From positions 1 through 6,697 of the forward strand of contig JAEZCB010000191.1 in assembly GCA_023412755.1 (NCBI GenBank): 6,697 nt of DNA. Reading direction: 5' to 3'. The notes beneath the pieces are model-generated. The model ran no database searches and was not told where the DNA came from. It worked only from the letters and a program-made list of their open reading frames with translations. Position numbers and translations under genes: made by a program. The stretch comes from Bacteroidota bacterium (lineage in GTDB: Bacteria; Bacteroidota; Bacteroidia; Flavobacteriales_F; PHOS-HE28). Shown here piece after piece: positions 5,949 through 6,697 of this stretch; within the stretch, counting starts at the first letter, position 1, and every line of letters starts with the position of its first letter.

Positions 5949-6293
5949 ATGCCTACGGCCTACACCGTCTACGTGATCGAGCTTTCACGCAAGGTCTTCA
6001 ACGAGAATTGGAAGTTCCGTGCGGCGAACCCACAGTACAACGGTGTGCTGGAATGCCTGTATGTGGGCATGACGAGCAAGACACCGCAGGAGCGGTTCCA
6101 GCAGCACAAAAGCGGCTACCGCAATGCGAAGGGCCACAACCTCTCTTCTCCCATCGTGCGCAGGTATGGCCGGTACCTGCGCCCCAGCTTATACCAGAAC
6201 ATAGGTCCATTGAGCCATGTCGAAGCACTGGAAGTGGAAAAGGGCCTGGCGTTGGAGCTGCGTCGCAAAGGATACGCGGTCTGGACGAATTGA
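5949..6293 (+). CDS. stand-alone GIY-YIG-fold protein, putative nuclease
   Basis: This 114-residue cytoplasmic protein has a single compact domain. The N-terminal strand YTVYVIEL (residues 5-12) matches the GIY element with Tyr8. The second strand CLYVGMT (36-42) matches the YIG element with Tyr38 and Gly40. Next come ERFQQHKSGY with Arg49 and His53, RRYGRYLRPSLYQ (71-83), and a helix VEALEVEKGLALELRRKGY in which Glu97 is the likely metal-binding catalytic residue. This order fits small uncharacterised GIY-YIG proteins found across bacteria, of the LYVG(M/Q)T...PEERF..HK type. TTG 5937 is an in-frame alternative adding four residues; ATG 5949 is preferred. A different-frame ATG at 5909 covers the same region and is a shadow. 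No DNA-binding extension is present, so nuclease activity and target remain unproven. The upstream gap is 74 bp. Confidence 0.8.
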   Translation: MPTAYTVYVIELSRKVFNENWKFRAANPQYNGVLECLYVGMTSKTPQERFQQHKSGYRNAKGHNLSSPIVRRYGRYLRPSLYQNIGPLSHVEALEVEKGLALELRRKGYAVWTN

Positions 6294-6314
6294 CCCACTT
6301 GATCCCTTTGGGTC
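6292..6314 (+). terminator. candidate hairpin at the end of the GIY-YIG gene
   Basis: GACCCA (6292-6297), overlapping the stop codon, is a perfect inverted repeat of TGGGTC (6309-6314) with an 11-nt loop. No T tract follows (CGCCTTTCC), so the terminator role is weak. It lies between the GIY-YIG gene and the lipoprotein gene. Confidence 0.3.
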
Positions 6315-6372
6315 CGCCTTTCCGAACCGGTCGGCGCGATGCCTGGGATCGACCCCTCTAGAAATTCCACCC

Positions 6373-6697
6373 ATGTTGTTCAAAGCCTTGCCCCATGTGG
6401 CCGCTTTTTTTGTGATCAGTGCGGGCATTGCGTCGTGCACGGATCGCGAGGGGCCACCACCGTACCATCTGCCGGCCGAATGGGAGCCGCACGAGGCGGT
6501 GTGGCTGAGCTATTCCGGAATTCCAACCGATACTGTACTGGACGAGCTGGTGGCCCATCTGGAACCTGGTGCGGGCATCGTGTGCGTAGTGGATGGCGAC
6601 AGTGTATCACGCGTGGTGAAAGCACGTTGGGATAGTCTTGGTATCGGTGCCAATGCACGTTTCCTCGTTATGCCCGACCCACTCTCCTCCCCTGTGG
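6373..6697 (+). CDS. lipoprotein of the agmatine deiminase / Porphyromonas-type peptidylarginine deiminase family (partial)
   Basis: Only the first 108 codons are in the window. ATG 6373 starts a lipoprotein signal peptide with a hydrophobic core (HVAAFFVISAGIA) and a lipobox IASC with Cys22 as the lipidation site, so it is predicted to be anchored in a membrane facing the periplasm or cell surface. Just after it, LPAEWEPHEAVWLSYSG (residues 33-49) is the N-terminal signature of the PAD_porph family, which deiminates agmatine or arginine residues through a catalytic Cys. The catalytic residues lie beyond the window, so activity and substrate cannot be judged. Cytosolic agmatine deiminases normally lack an export signal. 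The lipobox therefore argues for an extracytoplasmic substrate such as arginine residues in peptides, although that is inference. The gap to the GIY-YIG gene is 79 bp with no clear ribosome binding site. Confidence 0.82.
   Translation, partial: MLFKALPHVAAFFVISAGIASCTDREGPPPYHLPAEWEPHEAVWLSYSGIPTDTVLDELVAHLEPGAGIVCVVDGDSVSRVVKARWDSLGIGANARFLVMPDPLSSPV

Noticed and set aside
5909..6361. A 150-codon plus-strand frame overlapping the GIY-YIG gene
   Set aside because: It is out of frame with the GIY-YIG motifs and has a composition without protein character, so it is a shadow.

Overview
The window looks like chromosomal DNA from a GC-rich member of the Bacteroidota, probably a Flavobacteriales-type lineage; this is inferred from gene content, not from a marker gene. 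The evidence is a secreted protein with a C-terminal type IX secretion (T9SS) sorting domain, a TPR/transmembrane/LytS-type histidine kinase next to a LytTR response regulator, a lipoprotein of the Porphyromonas-type peptidylarginine/agmatine deiminase family, and starts with weak or absent Shine-Dalgarno sequences. Codons are strongly GC-ending.

Positions 1-1592 form an accessory-looking patchwork. The C-terminus of an unidentified gene overlaps a small PD-(D/E)XK nuclease-like gene (93-572). Convergent to it is an orphan gene of 126 codons on the minus strand (607-987). Positions 988-1272 carry no intact gene, but they hold a decayed, frameshifted fragment of a second copy of the nuclease gene (about 1147-1230). 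A 55-residue acidic, cysteine-bearing small protein follows on the minus strand (1273-1440). A 152-bp divergent spacer then leads to the next block.

Positions 1593-4143 are a two-gene signalling operon: a periplasmic-TPR, membrane-anchored LytS-family histidine kinase and, 22 bp later, its LytTR response regulator. The 108-bp gap after the regulator holds a 15-bp direct repeat with a 19-bp period, a short GC-rich hairpin, and a 7-bp inverted repeat abutting the next start codon. These are candidate control elements for the following gene (4252-5874), a secreted beta-propeller-like protein of about eight repeats ending in a T9SS type A sorting domain. A natural hypothesis is that the LytTR regulator acts on this gene, but the sequence alone does not prove it.

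Positions 5875-6697 contain a stand-alone GIY-YIG-fold protein (5949-6293) and the first 108 codons of a deiminase-family lipoprotein that runs off the window end (6373 onward). I saw no rRNA, tRNA, CRISPR array, insertion sequence or phage gene. I also found no complete undescribed multi-gene system. The most unusual items are the duplicated and decayed nuclease, the small cysteine protein, and the repeat cluster beside the LytTR gene.
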